The notes under the pieces: generated by a model
The model's input: only the letters and a program-made list of their open reading frames with translations
What the model was told of the DNA's origin: nothing
Databases searched by the model: none
Program-made: the position numbers and the translations under genes
Shown here: positions 36,073-45,083 of the stretch, in pieces
How positions within the stretch are numbered: position 1 is the first letter of the stretch
Layout of the letters: each line of letters opens with the position of its first letter
DNA from: JAJRTE01 sp964418585
GTDB taxonomy: Bacteria; Myxococcota_A; UBA796; JAJRTE01
Assembly (NCBI GenBank): GCA_964418585.1
Contig: CAYQMG010000032.1
Coordinates: forward strand, 1 to 64,000
Direction: 5' to 3'
DNA length: 64,000 bases

Positions 36073-36101
36073 TAGCCATCGATCGCCGAAATGGGTATAG
36101 T
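36073..36101 (+). promoter_or_regulatory. Candidate valS promoter
   Basis: TAGCCA (36073-36078), 17-nt spacer, TATAGT (36096-36101), 62 nt before the valS start. Confidence 0.4.
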
Positions 36102-36163
36102 AGGCCCTTTGCAGGCCGGCAACGACATCGTTTCACCCTCGATCATCCAGGCATGAGCAGAGC

Positions 36164-39100
36164 ATGAATCAAGAACTACCCAAGCGATTCCAGTTCCAGG
36201 AGATTCAAGGACGTGTCTACCAGAAGTGGCTCGAGTCCGGGGCCATGCGGGCCCTTCCGGACGACCGGGAGGAGCGGTACGTGATCATGATGCCGCTGCC
36301 CAACGTCACGGGGGCGCTCCACATGGGGCATGCCATGGACAACGTGATGCAGGATCTTCTGATCCGTTGGCACCGGATGATGGGCGACAACACGCTCTGG
36401 ATGCCCGGGACAGACCATGCGGGCATTGCCACCCAGGCGGTGGTGGAGAAGCGGCTGTTTGAACTCGAGGGCAAGACCCGGCACGACATCGGCCGGGAGG
36501 CGCTGGTGGAGCGTATCTGGCGCTGGAAGGATGAGTACCAGGCTCGGATCATCGAGCAGCAGCAGGCGATGGGATGTTCGTGTGACTGGTCGGTGTACCG
36601 GTTCACGATGGACGAGGTATGCAAGCGTGCGGTTCGGGAGGCGTTTTTCCGGTTGTTCCAGGATGGACTGATCTATCGGGGCAATCGTCTGGTGAACTGG
36701 GATTGTCATCTCCAGACGGCGGTGTCGGACGATGAGATTGTGCGGAAGACGGTTCAGAGTCATTTTTGGCACATTCGTTACCCGTTCGTGGATGCCGAGG
36801 ACGGGGAGCCGGCGTGGGTGACGGTGGCCACGACCCGACCGGAAACCATGCTTGGGGACACGGCCGTGGCGGTGCACCCGGATCCGGGAGCGGCGTTGGA
36901 TGAAGCCATCGAGAGTCTGGAGGCGCGTCTCGCCTCGGCGGCGGAGAAGGAGCGGCCCGATCTGGAGGGGGAGTTGGCGCGCCTGCGGGAGCGGAAGGCG
37001 ACGGATCTTCCCCGGCTGGTGCAACTTGCGGAGATGGCCCGGAAAGGCCGGACCCTCGAACTCCCATTGCTCGGTCGTCGGATTCCGCTGATTCTGGACG
37101 AGTGGGCCCGCCCGGACATGGGTTCTGGGTGTGTCAAGATCACCCCGGCCCACGATCCGAATGACTACGAGGTGTGGCAGCGACACAAGGAGGAGATCGA
37201 CATCATCAACGTGCTGAACCCGGACGGGACGTACAACGAGCAGGCGGGTCCTTACGCCGGGGACGATCGAATGGTGGTGCGGGAGCGGGTGGTGGCCGAT
37301 CTCGAGGCCCGGGGGCTGCTGGAGAAGGTGGAGGATCACGAACTGGAACTGGGCCATTCGGACCGGTCCAAGACGCCGATCGAGCCTTACCTTTCCAGGC
37401 AGTGGTTCATCTCCATGGGCGACCGTCCCGGCGGAATCGTGTTTGGCAGAGGCACGCCGAATGAATTCAAGGCGCCCGGACTGGCTCAGGCCGCCATCGA
37501 TGTGGCGGGTGGACACTGGCGCACCCCGTCGGGCCGAGCCCTGCGGTTTCATCCGGATCCGGAGCGCTACGCGGGCACCTACACCGCCTGGCTGGCCGAG
37601 AAGCGCGACTGGTGTATCAGCCGCCAGCTCTGGTGGGGCCACCGGATCCCTATCTGGCATGGAACCGTGTCTCGTGAAGCCCTGGATCAGGTCATCCAGC
37701 TCTCCTTCGACCTGGAAGAGGAGCCGCTCTGGACCTGGGTGGCCCACGAGGACGGCACCTTGCTCTGCCCTCGAGACGTGGAGGGGGACGGTCCGTTCGA
37801 CGTGCTGGTCTGTATCCGCCACGAGGAGGACGAGCCGCGTTTTGCTCCTGCGCTGGAGAAACTCGGGCTGGCACAGGACCCGGACGTGTTGGACACCTGG
37901 TTCAGCAGCGCTCTGTGGCCGTTCAGCACCCTCGGCTGGCCGGACCCGGACACGGCCGCGGTGGAGCCGGGGCAAACACCGCTCGGCGCTTCCAACGGGC
38001 GGCCCAGTTTCCTCGAGTACTACTACCCCGGCTCGTGCCTGGTCACGGCTCGAGACATCATCACCCTTTGGGTGGCCCGGATGCAGTTGATGGGCCTGTA
38101 CCTTCTCGGTGATGTGCCCTTTACCGATTGTTTCATCCACGCCAACATTCAGGACGGCAAGGGCGAACGGATGAGCAAAAGCAAGGGGAACGGGATCGAT
38201 CCGGTGGACATCATCGAGGAGTACGGGGTGGACGCGATGCGGTACGTGCTCTGCGACATGCAGACCGGGACTCAGGACATCAAGTTGCCGGTGCAGGCGA
38301 TTTCCCCGTACACGGGGGAGCGGATCGAATTGGCCACCGCCCGTCACGGGCGGACCATTTTCACCTACATCGATCCGGCCAATGGCAAGGAGTTCGATGT
38401 CCTCGGCACCCTGGACGACCTGCCGAGGGCTCGAGTCACCAGCGACCGGTTCGAGGTGGGGCAGTTGTTCTGCACCAAACTCTGGAATGCAGCCCGGTTC
38501 GCCCTGCTCAACCTTGGGCAGCACCCCTTCCGGCCGCTCGACGAGGCGGACCTTCACCTCGAGGACCGCTGGATCCTCTCCCGGCTCGCGCACACGGTGG
38601 ACGAGGTCACTCGAGCCCTGGAGGACTACAATCCCTCGGGCGGGTTGGCGGCAGCACGGGAGTTTTTCTGGGGAAGCCTTTGTGACTGGTACCTCGAACT
38701 CATCAAGCCAAGGCTTCGCGATGACCACGGCGCCTTTGCCGCACGGTCCGTCCTGGCTGTGTGCATGGACCAGGTGCTCAGGCTCTTCCATCCGTTCGTG
38801 CCCTTCATCACCGAGGAATTGTGGGGCAAGCTCGGCCGTCAGGCTCCGGAACGGGGCATCGAAGCGCCGCTGACCACGCCGGAGCTGCTCATGACCGCCC
38901 CGTGGCCCGCCCCTTCGTCGGCCTGGATCGACCCGGAGCTGGAGGCGGATGTGGCCATGGTCCAGGAAGTGGTCCGGGCCATCCGGGACCTGAGGTCTCA
39001 GTATCAGGTTCCACCTTCGCGGAAGGTCTCGGCCACGATCCAGGCCGGGGGAACGGCGTTGGATCGTCTGACCCGTCTGGCACACCTGGTACAACACATG

Positions 39101-39403
39101 GCCGGGGTGGAGGAACTCGTGTGTGGGTCGGACGTGACGCGGCCGGCGCTGAGCGCGGTGAGCGTGATGGGCGACCTGGAGATCTATCTTGCCGGCGTGA
39201 TCGATCCGGAGAAGGAGAGGGCGCGGCTGACCAGGCAGCGGTCCCGAATCGAGAAGGATCTGGAGCGGACCGCCCGGAAGCTGGGCAATCCCAGGTTTGT
39301 CGAGAAGGCCCCGCGCGAGATCGTGGAAAAGGAACGAAATCGCGAGGCGGAACTCCGCACGCAGCTCGAGTTGATCCAGGCCGAACTCGAGGCGTTGGGG
39401 TAG
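36164..39403 (+). CDS. valS: Valyl-tRNA synthetase
   Basis: Class I aminoacyl-tRNA synthetase charging tRNA-Val, with an editing domain that removes mischarged Thr. It has 1079 residues, about 130 more than E. coli ValRS. HIGH motif HMGH lies at 53-56 (PLPNVTGALHMGH), the editing site has TTRPETMLGD and GTDHAG precedes it; KMSKS appears as RMSKSKGN. Anticodon-binding and C-terminal coiled-coil domains are complete. Two insertions stand out: a charged helical stretch of about 60 residues in the editing domain (after VHPDPG), and about 50 residues after the KMSKS loop (beginning SPYTGERIELATARHG). I recall the latter type from planctomycete-like ValRS. Confidence 0.96.
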   Translation: MNQELPKRFQFQEIQGRVYQKWLESGAMRALPDDREERYVIMMPLPNVTGALHMGHAMDNVMQDLLIRWHRMMGDNTLWMPGTDHAGIATQAVVEKRLFELEGKTRHDIGREALVERIWRWKDEYQARIIEQQQAMGCSCDWSVYRFTMDEVCKRAVREAFFRLFQDGLIYRGNRLVNWDCHLQTAVSDDEIVRKTVQSHFWHIRYPFVDAEDGEPAWVTVATTRPETMLGDTAVAVHPDPGAALDEAIESLEARLASAAEKERPDLEGELARLRERKATDLPRLVQLAEMARKGRTLELPLLGRRIPLILDEWARPDMGSGCVKITPAHDPNDYEVWQRHKEEIDIINVLNPDGTYNEQAGPYAGDDRMVVRERVVADLEARGLLEKVEDHELELGHSDRSKTPIEPYLSRQWFISMGDRPGGIVFGRGTPNEFKAPGLAQAAIDVAGGHWRTPSGRALRFHPDPERYAGTYTAWLAEKRDWCISRQLWWGHRIPIWHGTVSREALDQVIQLSFDLEEEPLWTWVAHEDGTLLCPRDVEGDGPFDVLVCIRHEEDEPRFAPALEKLGLAQDPDVLDTWFSSALWPFSTLGWPDPDTAAVEPGQTPLGASNGRPSFLEYYYPGSCLVTARDIITLWVARMQLMGLYLLGDVPFTDCFIHANIQDGKGERMSKSKGNGIDPVDIIEEYGVDAMRYVLCDMQTGTQDIKLPVQAISPYTGERIELATARHGRTIFTYIDPANGKEFDVLGTLDDLPRARVTSDRFEVGQLFCTKLWNAARFALLNLGQHPFRPLDEADLHLEDRWILSRLAHTVDEVTRALEDYNPSGGLAAAREFFWGSLCDWYLELIKPRLRDDHGAFAARSVLAVCMDQVLRLFHPFVPFITEELWGKLGRQAPERGIEAPLTTPELLMTAPWPAPSSAWIDPELEADVAMVQEVVRAIRDLRSQYQVPPSRKVSATIQAGGTALDRLTRLAHLVQHMAGVEELVCGSDVTRPALSAVSVMGDLEIYLAGVIDPEKERARLTRQRSRIEKDLERTARKLGNPRFVEKAPREIVEKERNREAELRTQLELIQAELEALG

Positions 39404-39435
39404 GTCTGGCCGATCCTTTTGACCGAGCTTTGAGG

Positions 39436-39458
39436 CCGGACCGTGCCCACGGGTCCGG
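39436..39458. terminator. Hairpin between valS and the convergent peptidase gene
   Basis: CCGGACC / GGTCCGG with a 9-nt loop lies 33 bp after the valS stop. There is no T-tract, so intrinsic termination is uncertain. Confidence 0.3.
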
Positions 39459-39515
39459 ACCAATCCGATCAGAATCTGCACGCTCACAGGCGCAGGGCCT
39501 GACTTCGGGCCGGGG

Positions 39516-40550
39516 TCAGGTGTCCGGGTGCCGTTCCAGGTACTGGCGGATGGCCTCGGCCACGGGGTAGCGTCCGTCCACGCCTCGAGCCCCCAGGATG
39601 GCAATGGAGACGGTGCGCCCATCCTCGAGCACGGCCCGGGTCACGAGGCACGATTCGGACATGACGATGTATCCGGTCTTGCTGGCCTGGATATCCCACT
39701 GGCTGCGCAGAAACAGGCGATTGGTGGTTCTGGCCGCGATGGTGGCCGGCCGGTCCAGGCGCTGGTACCGGTGCTCGGGCGTGGTCAATACTCGAGCCAG
39801 CAAGGGGTCGCGGAGGGCGGCCTCGAGCAGGACCACGGCGTCTCGAGCAGAGCAGACATTGCGCGGGTCCAACCCGGTCGGCTCTTCGAAGTGGGCGTGG
39901 AGCAGCCCGATGGCCCTGGCGCGTCGGTTCATGGCGTCGCGAAACACGCCGAGGGGGAGTCTGGACTGGCGCACGAGGGCGATCATGGCGCGATTGTCGG
40001 AGGAGAGCAGTGCCTGGTAGAGCAGGTCTCCGGCGCGGTATTTCCCGCCCACGCGCAGCTTGGATCGGGTCGGCAGCAGGTAGTACTTGTCCTCCCACAG
40101 GATGGTGAGCACCTCGTCCGGGTCGGGTCGGGTGTCGGCGAGCACGAGTGCGGCTGCCAGTTTGGTGATGCTTGCGATGGGATAGGGGCGGCCTGCGTGG
40201 CGTGCCATGAGTACGCGGCCTGCGTCGTGGTCGTAGACGAGGTAGGCTCTGGCGCGCAGTCTGGGGGCACCGCTGGGCCGGACATCATCGGTGGTGAGCC
40301 CTGGGAGGAAGGGTCGGTCTCCCTGGGCGCATCGTGCGTCGCCCTCGAGCACGCGGCGGAGGGCGTCCTGGGCGAGTGGGTCGTCGAGGAGTGGAGGGAT
40401 GGCCGCCTCGTCCGGAGCGGGGGGTGGTGGCCAGGGGGGTGAGGTTGTGTGGCAGGCGGTCGAGAGGAGCAACAGGGAGGCGGCTACGAGGGCGCCGGTG
40501 CGGGGGAGGATGGTGTGTTTTGAGGGAGGCATATTGTTCAACCGATACAT
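39516..40550 (-). CDS. D-alanyl-D-alanine carboxypeptidase/endopeptidase (S11)
   Basis: A penicillin-binding-protein-type serine peptidase acting on peptidoglycan stem peptides in the periplasm. The 344-residue form from ATG 40550 (AGGA just upstream) has a signal with lipobox-like LLLLSTAC, suggesting a lipoprotein. The three active-site motifs are complete: SITK (PIASITKLAAALV), SDN in ALLSSDNRAMIALV, and KTG (ASKTGYIVMSESC). The compact architecture without the C-terminal PBP5 domain resembles PBP7/PbpG endopeptidases. It is encoded downstream of the methyltransferase-like gene (79 bp gap). Confidence 0.88.
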   Translation of the reverse strand: MYRLNNMPPSKHTILPRTGALVAASLLLLSTACHTTSPPWPPPPAPDEAAIPPLLDDPLAQDALRRVLEGDARCAQGDRPFLPGLTTDDVRPSGAPRLRARAYLVYDHDAGRVLMARHAGRPYPIASITKLAAALVLADTRPDPDEVLTILWEDKYYLLPTRSKLRVGGKYRAGDLLYQALLSSDNRAMIALVRQSRLPLGVFRDAMNRRARAIGLLHAHFEEPTGLDPRNVCSARDAVVLLEAALRDPLLARVLTTPEHRYQRLDRPATIAARTTNRLFLRSQWDIQASKTGYIVMSESCLVTRAVLEDGRTVSIAILGARGVDGRYPVAEAIRQYLERHPDT

Positions 40551-40629
40551 GATCCTGTGCAATCGATGGGGACGGGACGGTTCATCCGGATGAATCAGGG
40601 CATGGTAGCACAGGTATGCGCCGATGTGA

Positions 40630-42258
40630 TCAGCGGATCTTTCCCCGGGTTTCGGGTTGGGGCAGGAGGAGGGCTTCGTTTCGGAGGCGCATGAGTGCGG
40701 AAGCGCAGAGCGTCCGGGGGTCGGAGGGATGGTCCGGGTGTTCATCGTTGTGCAGGGAGGGGGTGGCCTGCTTGTGGAGGGCTGCGCACAGGGTATCCAA
40801 GTTGCGGGTTCCATCGGCCAGGCTCAAGAGGATCCGGTCGAACGGTTGGAGCAGGATTTCGTCGTGGTGGAGATTGGTGACGAAGCGGCGGCCGGCCGAG
40901 ACCTGGTATCGAGCGAGGGGGCTGGAGCGGGGATGAGAGCCTATCCGGGCGGTGGCGGAGAAGGGGTGGGAAAGCAGGTCGAGCACGCCGGTTTCCATGC
41001 CGGTCTGGAGGGTGAGGGCGAGCACGTCGGCGATTTCTTGCTTGGAGAACGACTGGCCGGGGAACTCGGCGAGCCGCCGGGCCGTGCGGGCCGACAGGTC
41101 CGGGAAGGTGAGCGCTTCGGGCCAGGCCGCGGCCAGTTCGAGCAAGGCGAGCTTGCTCACGGGGTGGCGGACGCCGAGGCGCTTGCCGCCGCCGGAGAAG
41201 TGGGCCGTTTCCGAGGGTTCCAGGCGGAGTTCCCGGGTTTCGAGGGCCGGGCGTCCAGCAGCATGGAGGTCTTGGACGGCGGTGGGGTCGGGGCGTGAAG
41301 CCACGTGCACGTCGTCATGGACCAGGATGGAGCGACGGAAGGTGCGGGCGTAGAGGAAATCGAGCAATTGCTCCATGTCGTATCGGTCATCGGCTTGTTC
41401 GCAGATCCAGGTGGCGAGGGTGTCGTCCAGGTTGTCGAGCAGTGGGACGAAGGATTCCGTATCTGTCACGTACGCCAGGCCGGCGCGCCCGGCCTGTTCG
41501 AGGAAGGTTTTGAAGTAGACGGGTTCGTTGTCTGTTTCCAGGAGTTCGTGGAACAGGTAGGAATCGGGGAGGTCGCGGAACAGGGCCACCTCGCGCGCCA
41601 CCGCTTCGGCGAACAGGGCGTTGGGGAGAGGCGCCTCGGCCAGTCGTTCGAGGGCGTTGCGGGCGAATCGTGCGGCCTGGGGAGGGGGTGTTCCGGGGCG
41701 GACGAGGGTTCTGAGCAGGTCGCGGACCGCGCCGCGGAACCGCCAGCCTGGGAGGGTGTTGTAGCAAACGTAGCCGACGCCGGCCGGTGCGAGGCTCGAG
41801 GCGATCACCTCGAGGAGCCGTTCCCGGACGGGACCCGGGACCCAGGAGTAGACGCCGTGTGCCACGATGTAGTCGAACTTGCCGAGGTCCGGGGTGATTT
41901 CGAGGATACCGATGGGTTCCAAGGTCACGTTGGCCAGTCCGAGCGCGTCGATGATCTTTCGGCCCAGTGCGATCTGGCGGTCTGAGACATCGATGCCGAC
42001 GAACGTGGCGTTGGGGAGGGAGGAAGCCATTCCGATCAGGTTGTCTCCGGAACCGCAGCCCAGGTCGAGCACGCGGGCGGTCTCGATGGGGGGCGGCCGG
42101 ACGCCGTACAGGCGTACTGCAGCGCCGAGGCGGGCGGGGTGGGTTTCGCGGTGTGCCCGTCCTTCGAACGGGAGGCTGTTGTAGCTGAGGAGCGCGTCGT
42201 GCTCCACCGGGGACGCCTGGTGATGGGACTCGAGAGTTGATGATCGCTTCCGTTCCAT
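40630..42258 (-). CDS. SAM methyltransferase with regulatory domain (PKMT-like)
   Basis: A 542-residue enzyme. The N-terminal class I SAM domain has motif I VLDLGCGSGDN and motif II VGIDVSDRQI, followed by YIVAHGVYSWVP and VGYVCYNTLPGW. The middle domain (DSYLFHELLETDNEPVYF) matches the methyltransferase regulatory domain found in rickettsial outer-membrane protein lysine methyltransferases, and the C-terminal part holds the associated winged-helix-like region. It may methylate an envelope or other protein, but the target is unknown. The start is ATG 42258; a GTG at 42288 is possible. The partner S11 peptidase gene follows. Confidence 0.82.
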   Translation of the reverse strand: MERKRSSTLESHHQASPVEHDALLSYNSLPFEGRAHRETHPARLGAAVRLYGVRPPPIETARVLDLGCGSGDNLIGMASSLPNATFVGIDVSDRQIALGRKIIDALGLANVTLEPIGILEITPDLGKFDYIVAHGVYSWVPGPVRERLLEVIASSLAPAGVGYVCYNTLPGWRFRGAVRDLLRTLVRPGTPPPQAARFARNALERLAEAPLPNALFAEAVAREVALFRDLPDSYLFHELLETDNEPVYFKTFLEQAGRAGLAYVTDTESFVPLLDNLDDTLATWICEQADDRYDMEQLLDFLYARTFRRSILVHDDVHVASRPDPTAVQDLHAAGRPALETRELRLEPSETAHFSGGGKRLGVRHPVSKLALLELAAAWPEALTFPDLSARTARRLAEFPGQSFSKQEIADVLALTLQTGMETGVLDLLSHPFSATARIGSHPRSSPLARYQVSAGRRFVTNLHHDEILLQPFDRILLSLADGTRNLDTLCAALHKQATPSLHNDEHPDHPSDPRTLCASALMRLRNEALLLPQPETRGKIR

Positions 42259-42421
42259 GTCCAGCACTCTCTGTTTCCGCTTGTGCACGCTGAATCCTGC
42301 CAGGGGGGAGGGGCATGCCGGGTGCAGGCCCTCCTGCAGCCGCCTTCATGAGCTTGCACTGGTATGGTACGCAACTCGCGGCAGCATGCAACGGGGTTTT
42401 CTCGCCTGGTTGGGAAGCAGG

Positions 42422-42934
42422 CTATTTGGCGGGGGGGATGACGCCGGCGTAGAGGCTCGATTCCTCGCGTACTCGCCAGCCGCCGTCCTCGAGTTTCTGG
42501 AGCACGATGGGCCTGGCCGACTGGGCGCCGGAGCAATGGAGGAAGAGGCGAATCCTGCCATGTTGCTCGGGTGTGGTCTCGAGGTGTACGGCGTAGGGTG
42601 GGTTGGGGAGCGCATACCCGTCTTCCGGGCGTGTGCCCGCGAGGTAGCTTCGGGCCAGGTGCGGATTGTCCTCGAGGCGTCCGAGGTGGTAGACGATGCT
42701 CCGGCACAGGACCTTTTCTCCTCCCCTTCCGCGGACGAGGTGGTCGGGGGTCATCAGGAGTCCCACCATTTCGGAGCCCAGGTCTGGGTCCCGGGTGAAC
42801 ACGAGCATCGCCATTACGTACAGACCCGCCACCGCCTCCGGGTCGGTCTTGACCGCCTCGTACATCTGCTTCAGTTCGGCCACGGAAGAGGGCGGCGACA
42901 CCGTGACCTTTCCCTGCTTCGTTCTGCTCGCCAT
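42422..42934 (-). CDS. Hypothetical protein
   Basis: A 170-residue soluble protein without signal or membrane segments. It begins with a basic MASRTKQGKVTV and has helical segments AELKQMYEAVKTDPEAVAGL and SIVYHLGRLEDNPHLARSYL, then a beta-rich end (RIRLFLHCSGAQSARPIVLQ, ESSLYAGVIPPAK). I have seen similar short proteins annotated as a domain of unknown function; no role is known. It follows the aldolase-like gene after 37 bp and is probably co-transcribed with it. Confidence 0.7.
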   Translation of the reverse strand: MASRTKQGKVTVSPPSSVAELKQMYEAVKTDPEAVAGLYVMAMLVFTRDPDLGSEMVGLLMTPDHLVRGRGGEKVLCRSIVYHLGRLEDNPHLARSYLAGTRPEDGYALPNPPYAVHLETTPEQHGRIRLFLHCSGAQSARPIVLQKLEDGGWRVREESSLYAGVIPPAK

Positions 42935-42971
42935 GAACGCCTCCTCCGACCGGCCCCGGGAACGCCCGCGG

Positions 42972-43970
42972 TCAGTCGGAACGCTTTGTGAATTCCTCGG
43001 ACAGGTTCTCGTAGAAGTTTCGACACTTGTATCTGTCCGGCGTTCCCATCAACTGGATACCGCTGCGCGGGTGCACGTTGTAGTATCCGGTGATGGCATA
43101 GGGAAGATGGTAGCCCCAGCGGAGTTCGTCGCGGAGTGTTGCGAAGTCATCGACGAGGTCCAGGATGGGGCGGACGTTGTACTTGGGGTTGTCGAGGTAG
43201 AAGAGGAGGAGTTCCAGCGGGCAGTTTCCAGCCCCTCGCCCGATACCGTGAATCGTGCCGTCCACGAAATCGGCGCCCTCGTCGATGGCCACGATGGAGT
43301 TTGCGAACGCCTGCTGCTGGTTGTTGTGGAAGTGGACCCCGACCGAGATGTCGTCTCCGACCGCGTTCTTGTACTTGCGCACGAGGTAGCGCACGTGGTA
43401 GGGGAACAGCGCGCCGAAGCTGTCGACGAGGGCCAACCGGTGAGGCTTGAGGCGGGCCACACGCTCCAGGGTTTGGTCCAGCACATCGATGGTCACCGTG
43501 GAGATCGCCATCACGTTCAGGAACACCTCGTACCCGCAGTCGAGGGCGTGCTTGACGATGGTTTCCGCCTCGTCCATCTGGTGGGCGTAGGTGGCGACCC
43601 GCACCACGTCGATCACGGAATCCGACTTCTTGGGGATCTCCGCAGTGGTGACGCGCCCGATGTCCACCATGGTGCTCAGCTTGATTCGTCCGGGGCGGAC
43701 CACCTTTTCCAGTTCCTCCTCGTCGCAAAAGCGCCACGGACCCACCTTGTCCCGGTCGAATGCCCCCGGCTTGGTCCGGTAGCCTACCTCCATGTAGTCC
43801 ACACCCGACTCGGCCAGTGCCTCGAACGTCTTGTTGACCAGCTTGTGGTCAAAATACCAGTTGTTGCAAATCCCTCCGTCGCGGATGGTGCAGTCCAGCA
43901 CCTGGACCTTGCGGCGTCGGTCGGTGATCAGTCCGTCCGGACAACTCGACACGCGATAATCCACTCCCAT
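42972..43970 (-). CDS. HMGL-type aldolase (4-hydroxy-2-oxovalerate aldolase-like)
   Basis: A 332-residue TIM-barrel enzyme of the DRE-metallolyase group (HMG-CoA lyase, isopropylmalate synthase, HOA aldolase). The ATG at 43970 has GAGG 6 nt upstream. The metal/substrate motif LDCTIRDGG (DxxLRDGG-like) starts the barrel, then MEVGYRTK, ALVDSFGALFP, GVHFHNNQQQAFANS with two His ligands, and the signature GIGRGAGNCPLELLL. It resembles stand-alone aldolases found outside aromatic degradation clusters, with no acetaldehyde dehydrogenase partner nearby, so the substrate is uncertain. It may cleave or form a 2-oxo acid C-C bond. Confidence 0.82.
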   Translation of the reverse strand: MGVDYRVSSCPDGLITDRRRKVQVLDCTIRDGGICNNWYFDHKLVNKTFEALAESGVDYMEVGYRTKPGAFDRDKVGPWRFCDEEELEKVVRPGRIKLSTMVDIGRVTTAEIPKKSDSVIDVVRVATYAHQMDEAETIVKHALDCGYEVFLNVMAISTVTIDVLDQTLERVARLKPHRLALVDSFGALFPYHVRYLVRKYKNAVGDDISVGVHFHNNQQQAFANSIVAIDEGADFVDGTIHGIGRGAGNCPLELLLFYLDNPKYNVRPILDLVDDFATLRDELRWGYHLPYAITGYYNVHPRSGIQLMGTPDRYKCRNFYENLSEEFTKRSD

Positions 43971-44195
43971 CGGTAACCTCCCGTGTTCAGGTTGCAAGCA
44001 CCCGGTCGCGTCCAGGCGGAATGTGGGCACGACGGCTCGAGTTCCCTGTGGTTCGTTCAGGGACGCCCTATCTTGCCCGATCGCCCCCGGTGGCATCCAG
44101 TGGAATCCCTGGACCGACCCACCCTGGTATCCGCCCGGGCTCCAGGCCGGGAAAGGGGGGCACGCGTCCGTCCTACGCGGGTGGTGACTGCCGGT

Positions 44196-44765
44196 TCACC
44201 CGCCGAGCATGGCCTTTTTCAGGCTGACCTGGGCAGGCCTGTCCCCCAACCAGGCGCCGAAGCAGGCTCGCTTGAACGTGATGCCGGGCTCGGTGGCTCG
44301 AAGTTTCCCGTTCTTGTAGACCTGCACCCCCACGCCAGGCTGGTACACCACGTCGTACACGTCTCCAGGACGAATGCCCCGCTTGAACACCTCGATGAAC
44401 CGGTCGAGTTGCGGTTCGATCGGCGACAGATCGCCCCCCATGGCGTTCCGGAAGCTCTCGCGCAGAGCCTCCTCCATCCGTTCGGGCGTGATGAGTGAGG
44501 AGACGATTTGCATGCGCACCGCCATGGGTTCGTCGGCGGACACTATCCAACGCGCGTCTCGACTGGGGTGCGTCAGGTAGAGCCCTGCCACGTAGGCGTC
44601 GACGAAGTACTTGGTGCGGACGCCGGCGCCGTTGAGCAGCAACCGCGTGCCGGCGAACTCGAGTTCGTCCGGGAGTCGCACCCCTTGCACGTCGCGCGCC
44701 CGGCCGAACAAGGGGGTCATCAAGATCATCGCGGCAAGCATGAGCCAACTCCTTCTTGTGGTCAT
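44196..44765 (-). CDS. Exported chalcone isomerase-like protein
   Basis: A 189-residue protein. The ATG at 44765 has GGAGG 10 nt upstream and starts a Sec signal (RRSWLMLAAMILMTPLFG). The mature part matches the bacterial chalcone-isomerase-like family: LPDELEFAGTRLLLNGAGVR, KYFVDAYVAGLYL, ITPERMEEALRESFRNAMGG and a closing ACFGAWLGDRPAQVSLKKAMLG. In bacteria these are periplasmic, non-catalytic homologues of unknown function, possibly fatty-acid-binding. It is separated from the aldolase gene by 225 bp with no clear feature. Confidence 0.85.
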   Translation of the reverse strand: MTTRRSWLMLAAMILMTPLFGRARDVQGVRLPDELEFAGTRLLLNGAGVRTKYFVDAYVAGLYLTHPSRDARWIVSADEPMAVRMQIVSSLITPERMEEALRESFRNAMGGDLSPIEPQLDRFIEVFKRGIRPGDVYDVVYQPGVGVQVYKNGKLRATEPGITFKRACFGAWLGDRPAQVSLKKAMLGG

Positions 44766-45083
44766 CGTGGTCGAACCTCCGGATACCAGGAGTCCACACC
44801 CTCTGGTCGAGCGGTCGGTCCGGACGCTGACTGGCCGGACTGCGGGCATCTTAGCACGGAACCGGCCGGACCACCGCCTCGAGCCGCAGCGCCGGGGTCT
44901 GTGGTGGGTTCTCCCGCCCTGGTGCGGGGCCAGCATGCAGGCCTCGGTTGAATTCCCGTCCAGAAGATTGTACATTCCCGCCTGGGTTGCGCGGCGGGCC
45001 TGGGCGATCGGCTGGTTGGTTCAGAGCCTGTTCTTGCCGCCGGAACCGGGACATGTCCCCCAGCACACGACGAGGAGGGTCGG
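44766..45083. other. Divergent intergenic region, 318 bp
   Basis: Between the chalcone-isomerase-like gene (minus) and rlmB (plus). It carries a plus-strand promoter at 44948-44976 and, on the minus strand near 44849-44857, an extended -10-like TGCTAAGAT. Nothing else is seen. Confidence 0.5.
44948..44976 (+). promoter_or_regulatory. Sigma70-like promoter of rlmB
   Basis: TTGAAT (44948-44953), 17-nt spacer, TACATT (44971-44976), about 107 nt before the rlmB start. Confidence 0.5.

Noticed and set aside
36176..39622. An 1148-codon open frame on the minus strand opposite valS
   Set aside because: Shadow of valS in GC-rich DNA: His/Pro/Arg-rich, no domain, and the plus-strand gene has clear synthetase motifs.
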